From Chloroflexota bacterium (GTDB lineage Bacteria; Chloroflexota; Anaerolineae; Aggregatilineales; Phototrophicaceae): a stretch of DNA of 64,000 nt. Below the pieces are notes generated by a model. That model ran no database searches. It was not told where the DNA came from and saw nothing but the letters and a program-made list of their open reading frames with translations. Of this stretch, positions 35,376 to 43,813 are shown one piece after another (the first letter of the stretch is position 1; each line of letters opens with the position of its first letter). Where the stretch lies: positions 229,974 to 293,973 of the forward strand of contig WTGC01000004.1 in NCBI GenBank assembly GCA_011523705.1, written 5' to 3'. The position numbers were made by a program, and so were the translations under genes.

Positions 35376-36479
35376 ATGATGGAGAGCGTCAGCGTCTGGC
35401 GTCGATTTGACTATATTTTGTTCGCCGCCACCTTGGTGCTGGTCGTATTCGGCATCTTGATGATCGCGAGCGCGACGCAGGACGCCATCGACGATGACAT
35501 CATCAGGCGCGTCCCCGATCAGATTAATTTCGCGATCATCGGCGTTATCGTCGCCATCATCATGGCGACCATTGATTATCGCCTGCTGGGCAGCTTGAGC
35601 CCCTGGCTTTATGCCGGCATTGTGGCGATCCTGGCTGTTGTGGTCGCTTTTGGCGTAGAAGGGGCGGGCGGCGCCAAGCGCTGGCTGAATATCGGCATCC
35701 GAATCCAGCCCTCCGAAATCGGCAAGATTATCCTGATTATCACGCTGTCGCAGTACATCGCCGAGCGCTACCTCGACTTGGGCAAGCTCTCCACCGTGTT
35801 CCGCACAATCATTCACGTGGCGATTCCGGCTGCGCTGATCTTGTTCCAGCCGGACTTGGGCACCACCCTCGTATTTCTGTTCATCTGGGCCGTGATCGTT
35901 TGGTCAGCCGGCTTGAGGCTGCGGCATATTGCCTTTTTCCTGCTCGCGCTGATGGTGGCTCTGCCCATCATCTTCCCTCTAATGAGACCGTATCAGCGCG
36001 CGCGTATAGAAACCTTTATCAATCCTGATCTGGATCCCGACGGCGCCTACAATATCAATCAGGCGCGCATCAGCATCGGCTCCGGCGGCCTCCTGGGCAA
36101 AGGCTACGCGGTCGGTCCCCAGAATACAGGTCGCTTCTTGCGCGTGCGCCACACCGACTTCATCTTCAGTGTCATCGCTCACGAATTCGGCATGGTCGGG
36201 GGAATCGCGGTTCTGGCGATGTTCGCCTTGGTATTGTCGCGCATCTTGAAGGGCGCGCGCGAAGCCAGCGATCCCCTCGGCAGTATGATCTGTTACGGCG
36301 TCGCCGCCATGATTTTCTTCCAAACGACTGTGTCTATCGGCATGAATCTCAATCTGATGCCCGTCACCGGTTTGACCCTGCCCTTTGTCAGCTCCGGCGG
36401 CACGTCGCTGCTGTTCACTATGGTGGGCATTGGCCTCGTCGAGAGCGTGATTGTTCGCCGCCGCCGAATCATCATTTGA
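35376..36479 (+). CDS. rodA: SEDS family peptidoglycan glycosyltransferase RodA
   Basis: Polymerises lipid II into side-wall glycan together with PBP2. About ten membrane helices. SEDS landmarks include GAKRWLNIGIRIQPSEIGKI, FQPDLGTTLVFLFIW, SIGSGGLLGKG and HTDFIFSVIAHEFGMVGGI, ending with LPFVSSGGTSLLF. At 367 aa it matches RodA rather than the longer FtsW. PBP2 lies 3.5 kb upstream in the same block. The gltX gene follows: if gltX used its farthest upstream TTG the two would overlap by TTGA. Confidence 0.95.
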   Translation: MMESVSVWRRFDYILFAATLVLVVFGILMIASATQDAIDDDIIRRVPDQINFAIIGVIVAIIMATIDYRLLGSLSPWLYAGIVAILAVVVAFGVEGAGGAKRWLNIGIRIQPSEIGKIILIITLSQYIAERYLDLGKLSTVFRTIIHVAIPAALILFQPDLGTTLVFLFIWAVIVWSAGLRLRHIAFFLLALMVALPIIFPLMRPYQRARIETFINPDLDPDGAYNINQARISIGSGGLLGKGYAVGPQNTGRFLRVRHTDFIFSVIAHEFGMVGGIAVLAMFALVLSRILKGAREASDPLGSMICYGVAAMIFFQTTVSIGMNLNLMPVTGLTLPFVSSGGTSLLFTMVGIGLVESVIVRRRRIII

Positions 36480-36538
36480 CCGCGGCGGATGCGGCAAAAG
36501 CGAGCAAATCGGACCAGCCAGTCATTGGAGAATGCAAA

Positions 36539-38035
36539 TTGAACCAGCCTTCCGCCCGACCGGTGCGCACGCGCTACGCCCCCAGCCCCACGGGACCCCA
36601 GCATATCGGCGGCATCCGCTCGGCCTTGTTCGCCTGGCTTTACGCCCGTCGCCATGGCGGACAATTCATCCTGCGGATTGAAGATACCGACCGCAAGCGT
36701 ACCGTTCCCGGGTCGGTCGAGATGATCCTGGAAGCATTTGACTGGCTGGGCATCGACATCGACGAAGGTCCGCGCGAGGGCGGCGCGTTCGGACCCTATG
36801 TGCAGTCGGAGCGCCTTGAACTGTATCAGACCTGGGCGAAGTGGCTGGTCGAAAATGGCTGCGCGTACAAATGCTTCGCCACGGCGGAGGAACTCGCCGA
36901 AATGCGCAAAGTGGGCGGCGGCTACGATCGACGATATCGTGATATATCTGCCGCTGCGACGGCCGACCTGGAAGCGCAAGGGCTGCCCTATGTCATTCGC
37001 TTCAAGATGCCGCTGACCGGCGTGACCGTAGGCGAAGACCTGATCCGCGGCGAAGTGGAATTCGCCAACGAGCAATTGCAAGATGCCGTTCTGCTGAAAT
37101 CGGACGGCTACCCGACGTATCATCTCGCGCATATCGTTGACGATTATCACATGCGGATAACGCATGTCACGCGCGCGATCGAATGGCTGCCATCCTTCCC
37201 GCTGCATATCCAAATCTGGAATGCGCTCGGCTGGGAGAAGCCGCAATTCGCCCACTTGCCGGTGCTGCTGAATCCAAATGGCAAGGGCAAGCTCAGCAAA
37301 CGCAAAGAACAGTTCGCCGATGCCGATGGCAAAAGCGTGCCCGTTCTCGTGCACGAATTCATGGAGGCCGGTTATCTGCCGGCCGCCGTTCTCAACTTTC
37401 TAACCAATATCGGTTGGAATTACGGCGACAATGAGGAGATCTTCTCGACCGCCCAAGCCATCGAGCGATTTGAACTCAAGGACGTCAACCCGGCCAACAG
37501 CGCCTACCCGATCGCCAAACTGGATTGGCTGAACAGCCAGTACATCCAGCGCGCCGATGTGGCGGCCCTATGCCAACTGCTGAAGCCCATTCTTGAGCAG
37601 GCCGGCTTTAGCGTTGACGGAGCGCGCTTGCGGCGCGTCGTCCCTTTGCTGCAGGTGCGCCTGAAGTCGTTGCATGACGTCGTGCCGATGGCCGGTTTCT
37701 TCTTCGCCGACTGGGCCGCCTTTGAAGCGCCGTCGCCTGAGATACTGATCCAGCGAAAGATGGACCGAGAGGGCACTGCTGACATCCTGCGCGGCTCAAT
37801 TCCGCTTTTGCGGCAGCTTGAATCATTCGAAGCCGAGATTCAGCATGCGGCGATGAGCGAATACGCCAAGGCGACCGGCTACAAAAACGGCCAGGTTTTT
37901 GGCTCGCTCAGAGCCGCCGTCACCGGGCAGAAGGTCTCCCCGCCCACCTTCGAAACGATGGAAGTGCTGGGCAAGGAGGAATCCATCCGCCGTATTGAAC
38001 TCGCCTTGCGGTCTTTAGGCAATGACTGCGCATGA
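36539..38035 (+). CDS. gltX: Glutamate-tRNA ligase
   Basis: Charges tRNA(Glu), and in many bacteria tRNA(Gln), with glutamate. The class I HIGH-type motif is RYAPSPTGPQHIGGIRSALF and the KMSKS-type motif is GKGKLSKRKEQ. FILRIEDTDRKR and NFLTNIGWNYGDNEE are also standard. An anticodon-binding helical domain follows to about residue 498. The track start is TTG at 36476 overlapping rodA; TTG at 36539, eight bases after GGAG (36527-36530), is preferred since it leaves the conserved N-terminus close to the start. No glnS or gatCAB is in the window, so discrimination cannot be judged. Confidence 0.94.
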   Translation: MNQPSARPVRTRYAPSPTGPQHIGGIRSALFAWLYARRHGGQFILRIEDTDRKRTVPGSVEMILEAFDWLGIDIDEGPREGGAFGPYVQSERLELYQTWAKWLVENGCAYKCFATAEELAEMRKVGGGYDRRYRDISAAATADLEAQGLPYVIRFKMPLTGVTVGEDLIRGEVEFANEQLQDAVLLKSDGYPTYHLAHIVDDYHMRITHVTRAIEWLPSFPLHIQIWNALGWEKPQFAHLPVLLNPNGKGKLSKRKEQFADADGKSVPVLVHEFMEAGYLPAAVLNFLTNIGWNYGDNEEIFSTAQAIERFELKDVNPANSAYPIAKLDWLNSQYIQRADVAALCQLLKPILEQAGFSVDGARLRRVVPLLQVRLKSLHDVVPMAGFFFADWAAFEAPSPEILIQRKMDREGTADILRGSIPLLRQLESFEAEIQHAAMSEYAKATGYKNGQVFGSLRAAVTGQKVSPPTFETMEVLGKEESIRRIELALRSLGNDCA

Positions 38036-38085
38036 TGGCTATGGCTTCGGACTTGCTTCTCGGCTTGCGCGGCGCCGCGCGAGAC

Positions 38086-38114
38086 TTGTAATCCGACGCG
38101 GCGCGTGATACGAT
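38086..38114 (+). promoter_or_regulatory. Promoter of the tRNA-Gln gene
   Basis: TTGTAA (38086-38091), 17-bp spacer, TACGAT (38109-38114) with a TGn extension (TGATACGAT). The predicted start falls six or so bases before the mature tRNA. Confidence 0.55.
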
Positions 38115-38127
38115 ACTGTCGCAGAAT

Positions 38128-38199
38128 TGGGAGATAGTTTAATCGGCAAAACAGCGGACTCTGGATCCGCCATTCCTGGTTCGAGTCCAGGTCTCCCAG
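38128..38199 (+). tRNA. tRNA-Gln, anticodon CTG
   Basis: A full cloverleaf can be folded by eye. Acceptor TGGGAGA pairs with TCTCCCA; D stem GTTT/AAAC; anticodon stem GCGGA/TCCGC with loop CTCTGGA giving anticodon CTG (reads CAG); T stem CCTGG/CCAGG with loop TTCGAGT; discriminator base G. CCA is not encoded. No integrase or att-like duplication lies beside it. Confidence 0.95.
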
Positions 38200-38206
38200 A
38201 AAGAAG

Positions 38207-38233
38207 AAGAGCCAGCCTTTTTTGCTGGCTCTT
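38207..38233 (+). terminator. Hairpin after tRNA-Gln, probable terminator
   Basis: AAGAGCCAGC, loop CTTTTTT, GCTGGCTCTT: a perfect 10-bp stem eight bases after the tRNA. The T-run is in the loop and only a short T-rich stretch follows, so it may serve as processing or weak termination signal. It also faces the convergent gene at 38273. Confidence 0.55.
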
Positions 38234-38272
38234 GCTCGTTTGAAGACTTGCGTATAAATGGTTGCCCGCGCC

Positions 38273-38743
38273 TCAAGAGACTGACAGAACCACCAACTCG
38301 ACCCATTTGCGAAACTCTTCGTGCTGCGCGTTGTAGAGCAAACGCGTTCTCAGCGGCAGCGCCAGCCACATATACGAAAGTTTTCGTCTTTCTTCGCGCG
38401 TCGTGCGATCGACAATTTCGCGATACCAATAGGGAAAGCGCAAGAATATTTGCGGATGGTTCAGAATGCTGTCTTTGACGCGCCAGTAGAGCATCACGAA
38501 AAGGACAAAACAGAAGACGCCGATCAATATGAGGAAGGAGGACGGCACCAAAGCGATGAACAAAAGATAAGCCAGGACGCCGCCCCAGGCGCAAGATTCA
38601 AAGAGCGGACTAAATCCCACCTCGTCGCCATAGCGCTGAAAAGCCGAAAGGATAGGCTCTTTATAGAAACCCAGCGTTACCAGACAGGCGCGCAGAAACA
38701 ATACCGTGGCTGCCAACATAAACACTGGCAATAGCGTAGCCAT
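38273..38743 (-). CDS. Small membrane protein, function unknown
   Basis: 156 residues with hydrophobic helices at about 4-24 (LLPVFMLAATVLFLRACLV) and a long hairpin at about 52-88 (GGVLAYLLFIALVPSSFLIL and on). The C-terminal half is charged and aromatic (RFPYWYREIVDRTTREERRK, LLYNAQHEEFRKWVEL). No family is recognised. It lies 65 bp downstream of a large membrane protein on the same strand and might be cotranscribed with it. Confidence 0.6.
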   Translation of the reverse strand: MATLLPVFMLAATVLFLRACLVTLGFYKEPILSAFQRYGDEVGFSPLFESCAWGGVLAYLLFIALVPSSFLILIGVFCFVLFVMLYWRVKDSILNHPQIFLRFPYWYREIVDRTTREERRKLSYMWLALPLRTRLLYNAQHEEFRKWVELVVLSVS

Positions 38744-38808
38744 CGCCCTATCCCGTTGGTCTGCTGACGCAAAGCGGCTCGAGCTTCAATTTACGCTTTT
38801 CCATCGGT

Positions 38809-40611
38809 CTAGCCCGCCTCCTGATTTGCTGCGATCTGGAATCCATGTCTTAGGGCGTCCGAGACGCGCACCGAAACGGCGGAATCGGGATATGGCGTGC
38901 ATGGCAGCGGGATGGTCCAGCACTGATTCATGCCAATCGGGACATGGAGAATTAAGCCGTCCTCAGTCTCAAATCGCTTGTATTCCGGCTGGAAGGGAGC
39001 GTGGAAACCGTCATTAGCTCCCGCTGGCACAAGGATTTCTTCGTGCCTGAAAATTAGAAACACCACATAAGCCAGACTGATCAGAATGAAGGCAAATACA
39101 GCAAGAACCCGTCGCCGCCATTCAATCCAGCGCCAAGCCAGCGTCGCCATCGTGATTGACAATGCGGCAGTACTCCAGAGAATGTATCGCACATACTTGT
39201 CTTCCGGCACCGTGAAAAACCAGAATACCAACATGATCAGCAGCGGGAGCAGCGCCCACCAGCGAAGGACTGGCGCTCGGCGCTCTGGCCGATGCTTCCG
39301 ACTTCCAAAGAAATACAGGGCGAGCGCCATGACGGACACAACCGTCGGCATGGCGGTGGGGAAAATATTGCGCGCGAATTCATGCAGCCAGGGACCCAGC
39401 CATTCCCAGGATGACAACACGGCAGCGGGATCGCCGCCTCTGAGGCGCGTGTTGGTGGCGAGAGTGCGCTGCCGGTCTTCGACCCGATCCGCGGGTATCG
39501 CCCAGTCGACCTCGAAGCGGCCAATCGATAGCGGGTAGGCGACATAGCCACTAGTAACGACTCCCCGCGCCAACCAGGGGAGCAGCAGCGTCAATCCGAC
39601 CAAAGATATCAGCGCGACATTGCGTTGAATACGCCGCGCGGCGATACGCAATCCGCCGCGCCGCCACCAAACGACGATCGCTAGCATGGCGGTTGCGAAT
39701 CCGAACACAATGAAACTCTGCTTGACTGTGAAGCCGGTCAAAATAATGATCGCCAGGCGATAAACAAGATAATCGCGCGAGCCCCTATTCGGTCGCCAAT
39801 ACTGCAGAAAATCGAGCAGATAGATCAAGGTCAAGAAGCCGATCAGATCGACCACAGTATCAGTCAAGAAGTGCGTGATGCCGCCCCAGCGTACGGTCTG
39901 AAACAAGATGAAGGGGATTGTCGCCGACGCGAACATGCTCGACCAACGCGCCTCCTTCGCAGCCCGCGACCGCAGGAGCTGGATCGCCGTGCCAAGGGCA
40001 TAGGCCAGGTAAACCGTCAGCAACAGTCCCCTTGCAATGTATACCGATCGGCCGGACCAAATCGACGTATCTAACAGGGCGTCATAAAGGTAGACCGAAT
40101 GATTAAAAGCCAAGGACGAAAAGAGGTTTCCCAGGCCCGGTATGACGGGGAAGGCGTCAATCCAAATAACGGCCTGAATATCGCGGAAACCGGTGTCGTA
40201 GGCAATCGGCATGCCCAGCGCTCGATTGGACATCCAAAGCGCCAATAGACCAAAGGGAAGCAGAAACATCTTGTTGCGCGACAGTCTTCCGACCTGGTCC
40301 ATGATGCTCCTGCGCCGCATCATGAGCAGGAGCGCCGCGATAATAGCAAGCAGCAGCGCGAGCATGTCATTCACCGGAAAGGCAAAATGCCAGATTTGCA
40401 TGATGGCCAGCGAGAGCGCCCAGCCCAACCAGAAGCTATCCAACCAGACCCAGCCGGATACCAATGGCTTGCCCAGCGCCTGCATGGCAGCCAAACCCAG
40501 GCCGCTGAAGAGTAGAAAGAGCAGCAGCCAGGTCAGCAAGACGCTGCCCATAGGCGCTATGAGATCCAGCATTTGCACGCACCCTGCATATCTGACAGAA
40601 TAACCCAGCAT
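38809..40611 (-). CDS. Large polytopic membrane protein resembling LIC_10190-type proteins
   Basis: 600 residues with 11-13 predicted helices and a soluble C-terminal segment of about 80 residues that contains a cysteine pair (CWTIPLPCTPYP). The loop AYDTGFRDIQAVIWIDAFPV followed by IPGLGNLFSSLAFNHSVYL resembles the conserved signature of LIC_10190 family membrane proteins and of GT-C-like folds in which an acidic residue sits in the first outer loop. Function is unproven; a role in surface glycan assembly is inferred. ATG at 40611. It diverges from the AlbA/RecG-like gene by 67 bp. Confidence 0.65.
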   Translation of the reverse strand: MLGYSVRYAGCVQMLDLIAPMGSVLLTWLLLFLLFSGLGLAAMQALGKPLVSGWVWLDSFWLGWALSLAIMQIWHFAFPVNDMLALLLAIIAALLLMMRRRSIMDQVGRLSRNKMFLLPFGLLALWMSNRALGMPIAYDTGFRDIQAVIWIDAFPVIPGLGNLFSSLAFNHSVYLYDALLDTSIWSGRSVYIARGLLLTVYLAYALGTAIQLLRSRAAKEARWSSMFASATIPFILFQTVRWGGITHFLTDTVVDLIGFLTLIYLLDFLQYWRPNRGSRDYLVYRLAIIILTGFTVKQSFIVFGFATAMLAIVVWWRRGGLRIAARRIQRNVALISLVGLTLLLPWLARGVVTSGYVAYPLSIGRFEVDWAIPADRVEDRQRTLATNTRLRGGDPAAVLSSWEWLGPWLHEFARNIFPTAMPTVVSVMALALYFFGSRKHRPERRAPVLRWWALLPLLIMLVFWFFTVPEDKYVRYILWSTAALSITMATLAWRWIEWRRRVLAVFAFILISLAYVVFLIFRHEEILVPAGANDGFHAPFQPEYKRFETEDGLILHVPIGMNQCWTIPLPCTPYPDSAVSVRVSDALRHGFQIAANQEAG

Positions 40612-40678
40612 CGACCCGCGGAAACTCCATTATAATGACAGATATGCCATCACGCGATTACCATATTGACCCGCGGCA

Positions 40679-42163
40679 ATGATAATCGCCGCCGTACGAT
40701 TAGATAAATTCATCATGCCCACAGCCCCCTTTATTGAGTCAGGCGAAGGACCAAGGCTCGCGTATGTCAACCGCGCTGACGCCGATCTCATCGCCGAGAC
40801 TATGGTCGCCTTCGCCAATACCGAAGGCGGGATGATCATCATTGAGCTTCAAGAGGACGGCGAGGTCGCGTCAGCAGCGTCTGAAATCCACGACATTAGC
40901 CGCCTGCTGCGGCTCGCTGATGATCTCTACAATCCGCCGGTCGTCACTGAAGATTGGGAAGAGATTGACCTCGCGGCGCCGAATCAACTGATGCAGATGC
41001 CAGCCGCCGATGGCAACGGCGGCAGCGCCGGCGCGGACCTTCGCGGCAAGACAACAGTCTACGCCCTTCGCGTTCCGCGCAGCACCGAGCTGCACGCCCT
41101 CGCCGATGGTCGCGTTCTGATACGCAGCGGCAAGGTCAATCGGCCGCTGGGCGGGCAAGAGATTCAGCGGCTGGCCAGCGCGAAGAACACCGGCGATTTC
41201 GAAAGCGAGGCCGTCCCGGGGGCGACCATTGACGACTTCAGCCGCGCGATGATTGACGAATACCTGGAGAAGCGCGCCGAACGCACCAAACGTCCCTACA
41301 GCGGCGAGGTCAATTCTCTGCTGGCCGAAGTCGGCGCGATCACCGCGAATGGCAAACCGACAGTCGGCGGGCTCTTGCTCTTCAGCGAATATCCGCAGCG
41401 TTGGCTGCCACAAAGCGGCGTCGTATTCGCCAAGTTCGTGGGCAAGACCCCGCGCGGTGAAAGCGGCCTGGCTGGTTACTCACGCCGCGAAGAGCTGATC
41501 GGTCCCGTTCCGCGCCTGATCGAAGCCACCTGGAATCTGGTTTGGAGCGAAATGGCGATCAGCGCCGTGGTCAAGGGGCTCGAGCGCGAGGAAACCTTCG
41601 AATATCCGCAATTCGCCGTGCGCGAGGCGCTGGTCAACGCGATCTGCCATCGTGATTATCGACTGCGCGGTCGCCGCATCGAAGTGCGCATGTTTTCCGA
41701 CCGACTGGAAGTGATTTCGCCCGGCGGCTTGCCCGGCTTCATCACGGTCGAAAATATCAAAGACGAACACTTTTCGCGCAATCCGCGCTTGGTCGGCGGG
41801 TTATTCCATTGGGGCTACATTGAAGAGCTCGGACTCGGCATTGACCGAATGATGGAAGTGATGGAGCAAGCCGGTCATTCACCGCCCAAGTTCGACGCCC
41901 GCCCTTATAGCTTCGCCGTCGCCTTGCACAATGAACGCGCGCAGCCGGAATTGCCCGAATGGTCGCGCGATACAAATCACCGGCAGGCGCGCGCCCTGCA
42001 ATATATCCGCGAATCCGGCTCGATTACGAATCGGGAATATCGCGGCTTGATTCAGTCAGTCTCGGCCGAGACCCTGCGCCTGGATCTTGTCGATCTGGTG
42101 GAAAAAGGGATCCTCACCCGTATCGGCGCCAAGAAGGGCACCTATTACGTGCTCAGAGAATAA
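40679..42163 (+). CDS. AlbA_2/RecG-like ATP-binding regulator
   Basis: Proteins of this type pair an N-terminal AlbA_2 (Schlafen-like) nucleic-acid-binding domain with a GHKL-type ATP-binding domain and are often mislabelled ATP-dependent helicase RecG. AlbA_2: AETMVAFANTEGGMIIIELQ near residue 40 and ALRVPRSTELHALADGRVLI near 130. ATP domain: FAVREALVNAICHRDYRLRG near 315, IEVRMFSDRLEVISPGGLPG, and HWGYIEELGLGIDRMMEVM. A winged-helix module ends the protein (LQYIRESGSITNREYRGLIQ). No helicase motifs exist. ATG at 40679 is used; ATG at 40715 (MPTAPFIESGEG) is a fair alternative. Targets unknown. Confidence 0.85.
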   Translation: MIIAAVRLDKFIMPTAPFIESGEGPRLAYVNRADADLIAETMVAFANTEGGMIIIELQEDGEVASAASEIHDISRLLRLADDLYNPPVVTEDWEEIDLAAPNQLMQMPAADGNGGSAGADLRGKTTVYALRVPRSTELHALADGRVLIRSGKVNRPLGGQEIQRLASAKNTGDFESEAVPGATIDDFSRAMIDEYLEKRAERTKRPYSGEVNSLLAEVGAITANGKPTVGGLLLFSEYPQRWLPQSGVVFAKFVGKTPRGESGLAGYSRREELIGPVPRLIEATWNLVWSEMAISAVVKGLEREETFEYPQFAVREALVNAICHRDYRLRGRRIEVRMFSDRLEVISPGGLPGFITVENIKDEHFSRNPRLVGGLFHWGYIEELGLGIDRMMEVMEQAGHSPPKFDARPYSFAVALHNERAQPELPEWSRDTNHRQARALQYIRESGSITNREYRGLIQSVSAETLRLDLVDLVEKGILTRIGAKKGTYYVLRE

Positions 42164-42229
42164 GTCCGCTGGAACAGCAAAGAGCGCCCGACTTGGCGCC
42201 AAATTGCTGAATTGTCCGCATATCGCGCT

Positions 42230-42577
42230 CTAGCGACGCCGTTCCTTGAGCCGAGCGGATTTCCCCCGACGATCGCGAAGATAGTAGAGTTGGGCGCGCC
42301 GCACTTTCGCCCGCCGCAGAATCTCAACCTTTTCGACGCGCGGACTGCGCAGGAGGAAAGTCCGCTCGACGCCGACGCCGTGGCTGGCGATCCGGCGGAC
42401 GGTGAAATTCGCTTCATTCCCGCCCTTGCGCGCCCGAATCACAACTCCCTGGAACACCTGAACGCGTTCGCGCACGCCTTCCACGATTCGCACATGAACC
42501 TTGACAGTATCGCCGGATTCAATTTCCGGATGCATATGATTCTCGGCGACCAGCGCCCGCACCAAGTCCTGGCTCAT
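42230..42577 (-). CDS. rplS: 50S ribosomal protein L19
   Basis: Large-subunit protein at the 30S-50S interface. [52 protein letters not shown] and the C-terminal [20 protein letters not shown] are characteristic. With ATG at 42577 the protein has 115 residues, the normal size; the track's upstream start at 42640 lies in the -10 promoter element and is rejected. GGAAGGA precedes the ATG. The gene is single here, without trmD, rimM and rpsP, which often accompany it. Expression is likely regulated by the leader hairpin described separately. Confidence 0.96.
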   Translation of the reverse strand: MSQDLVRALVAENHMHPEIESGDTVKVHVRIVEGVRERVQVFQGVVIRARKGGNEANFTVRRIASHGVGVERTFLLRSPRVEKVEILRRAKVRRAQLYYLRDRRGKSARLKERRR

Positions 42578-42593
42578 GGCTGCATTCCTTCCA

Positions 42594-42615
42594 CAAAAAT
42601 ACGCCCGAAGGCGTA
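42594..42615 (-). promoter_or_regulatory. Terminator-like UUCG hairpin in the rplS leader (possible attenuator)
   Basis: On the minus strand TACGCC-TTCG-GGCGTA (42615-42600) forms a 6-bp stem with a UUCG tetraloop directly followed by TTTTTG (42599-42594). It lies between the rplS promoter and its ribosome-binding site, about 17 nt from the predicted transcript start. It has the form of an intrinsic terminator inside the leader. Confidence 0.7.
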
Positions 42616-42638
42616 CGATGTCTTCCTGAATGGCGAGC

Positions 42639-42668
42639 ATTCTAGCATAGAACCAGGGCGGCTTACAA
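42639..42668 (-). promoter_or_regulatory. Promoter of rplS
   Basis: Minus strand: TTGTAA (42668-42663), 18-bp spacer, TAGAAT (42644-42639) with a TGC extension just upstream. Predicted transcript start is near 42632, giving a leader of about 55 nt. Confidence 0.65.
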
Positions 42669-42738
42669 GGGTGTTCGCGTGACTTTCCCGCCGGGCAGGC
42701 GCTTCCGCGCGGCGAGATTATGAACCGGTAATCTGCTG

Positions 42739-43599
42739 CTAAGGGGTTTGCAGCACTTGGCCCGCGTCCAACGTATCCACGTCGGTGATATCGTTGAGCT
42801 CGGCCAAAATGTCAACCGTGGTGCCGAGCGCGATGGCGATTCCAAAGAGCGTATCATTCTGCTGCACCGTGTAGGAACCGCCGGACGCCGATGGAGGCGC
42901 CGACTGAACGCTGAATTCGGTTCCCGCATCCGCTTGCGCGTTGTCCAGAAGCGTCGTCTGCGCCTGCTCAACCAGCGTGTCACGCGCGTCGGCTTCCGCC
43001 AGTTCAAGCTCGGCTGTCGCCGGTATCAATGCCGGGGCTTGCGCCGGCGCGGGAATGGAGGTCGGCGGCGGTATGAAGCCGGTGGTCCCACATTTGGGTA
43101 TTGTAATATGTTGACCAACGGCAATCCGATCTGGATTGTCAATGGCGCTCGCTTTCGCAATGTCATCAACGGTCACGCCATAAGCCAGCGACAATTGATA
43201 CAAGGTATCGCCGGCGCGAATCTCATGCACACAGTCTGCGCCTGGCGGAATGGTGGCTCGCGCAGCCGGAATCGCCGTCGATTGAATCGCCGCGCCCGCG
43301 ACATCCTGGGCGCCAGTCGACGTTCCTGCAAGGGCGGCCGGCTGCGTCTGCAAGGCAATCAGTGCGGTTGCCGTGAGCGCGAATTCGTCGGCTTCTTGTT
43401 CCGCCGTCTCCGGTTCCTCTGTGGCTGTTGGCGGCGCGGGACTTGGCTCCGCTTCTTCGGCCGGCGTCGGCGAGGAAACCTGTCGCGCGACCGGCTGCTG
43501 CTGAATCACTTCGGATGTATCGCGAAAACATGCTGTCAGCATCAGCGACATCAAGGCAAGCAAAGCAACCAGCAGATCGCGTTGATGGCGCTCAATCAT
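42739..43599 (-). CDS. Lipoprotein with two LysM domains
   Basis: The N-terminal helix ends in lipobox LMLTAC with Cys24 as lipidation site. A Pro/Glu/Thr-rich linker (about 35-75) leads to LysM 1 at about residues 123-168 ([34 protein letters not shown]) and LysM 2 at about 240-286 ([32 protein letters not shown]). LysM modules bind peptidoglycan N-acetylglucosamine. There is no catalytic domain, so it may act as wall-binding anchor or scaffold. The second LysM runs to the very C-terminus. A good promoter and a 14-bp palindrome lie upstream. Confidence 0.87.
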   Translation of the reverse strand: MIERHQRDLLVALLALMSLMLTACFRDTSEVIQQQPVARQVSSPTPAEEAEPSPAPPTATEEPETAEQEADEFALTATALIALQTQPAALAGTSTGAQDVAGAAIQSTAIPAARATIPPGADCVHEIRAGDTLYQLSLAYGVTVDDIAKASAIDNPDRIAVGQHITIPKCGTTGFIPPPTSIPAPAQAPALIPATAELELAEADARDTLVEQAQTTLLDNAQADAGTEFSVQSAPPSASGGSYTVQQNDTLFGIAIALGTTVDILAELNDITDVDTLDAGQVLQTP

Positions 43600-43634
43600 C
43601 GGTCGGCAACTCCCTATCGCAAGCCGGTCGGTGC

Positions 43635-43648
43635 ATCGACATGTCGAT
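43635..43648. promoter_or_regulatory. 14-bp perfect palindrome in the leader of the LysM lipoprotein gene
   Basis: ATCGACATGTCGAT reads identically on both strands. It lies 36 bp upstream of the start codon and about 70 bp downstream of the predicted transcript start, so a bound dimeric repressor could block elongation. No regulator is known for it. Confidence 0.45.
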
Positions 43649-43721
43649 TCTGGCTGGCGATCCGCCGCCAGTCTTCAGTGTTTCAAATGCCCAATACGAC
43701 TCGCGCCAGCTTTCGATGTTC

Positions 43722-43750
43722 ATTATAGGTAGAGTGGAGATTATGGACAA
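43722..43750 (-). promoter_or_regulatory. Sigma-70-type promoter of the LysM lipoprotein gene
   Basis: Minus strand: TTGTCC (43750-43745), 17-bp spacer, consensus TATAAT (43727-43722). It implies a leader of about 115 nt. Confidence 0.6.
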
Positions 43751-43813
43751 ACGAGTTTGCGACAGGCTTTGCCACATTCCGGAAGTCAAGGGCGCAGTGA
43801 GGGGTGTCAGTTC

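Noticed and set aside
38128-38233. tRNA-Gln as attachment site of an integrated element
   Set aside because: No integrase gene and no repeat of the tRNA 3' end were seen nearby; flanking genes look chromosomal.
40679-42163. Helicase RecG
   Set aside because: No helicase motifs are present; the AlbA_2 plus GHKL-type ATP domain architecture indicates a regulator often mislabelled RecG.
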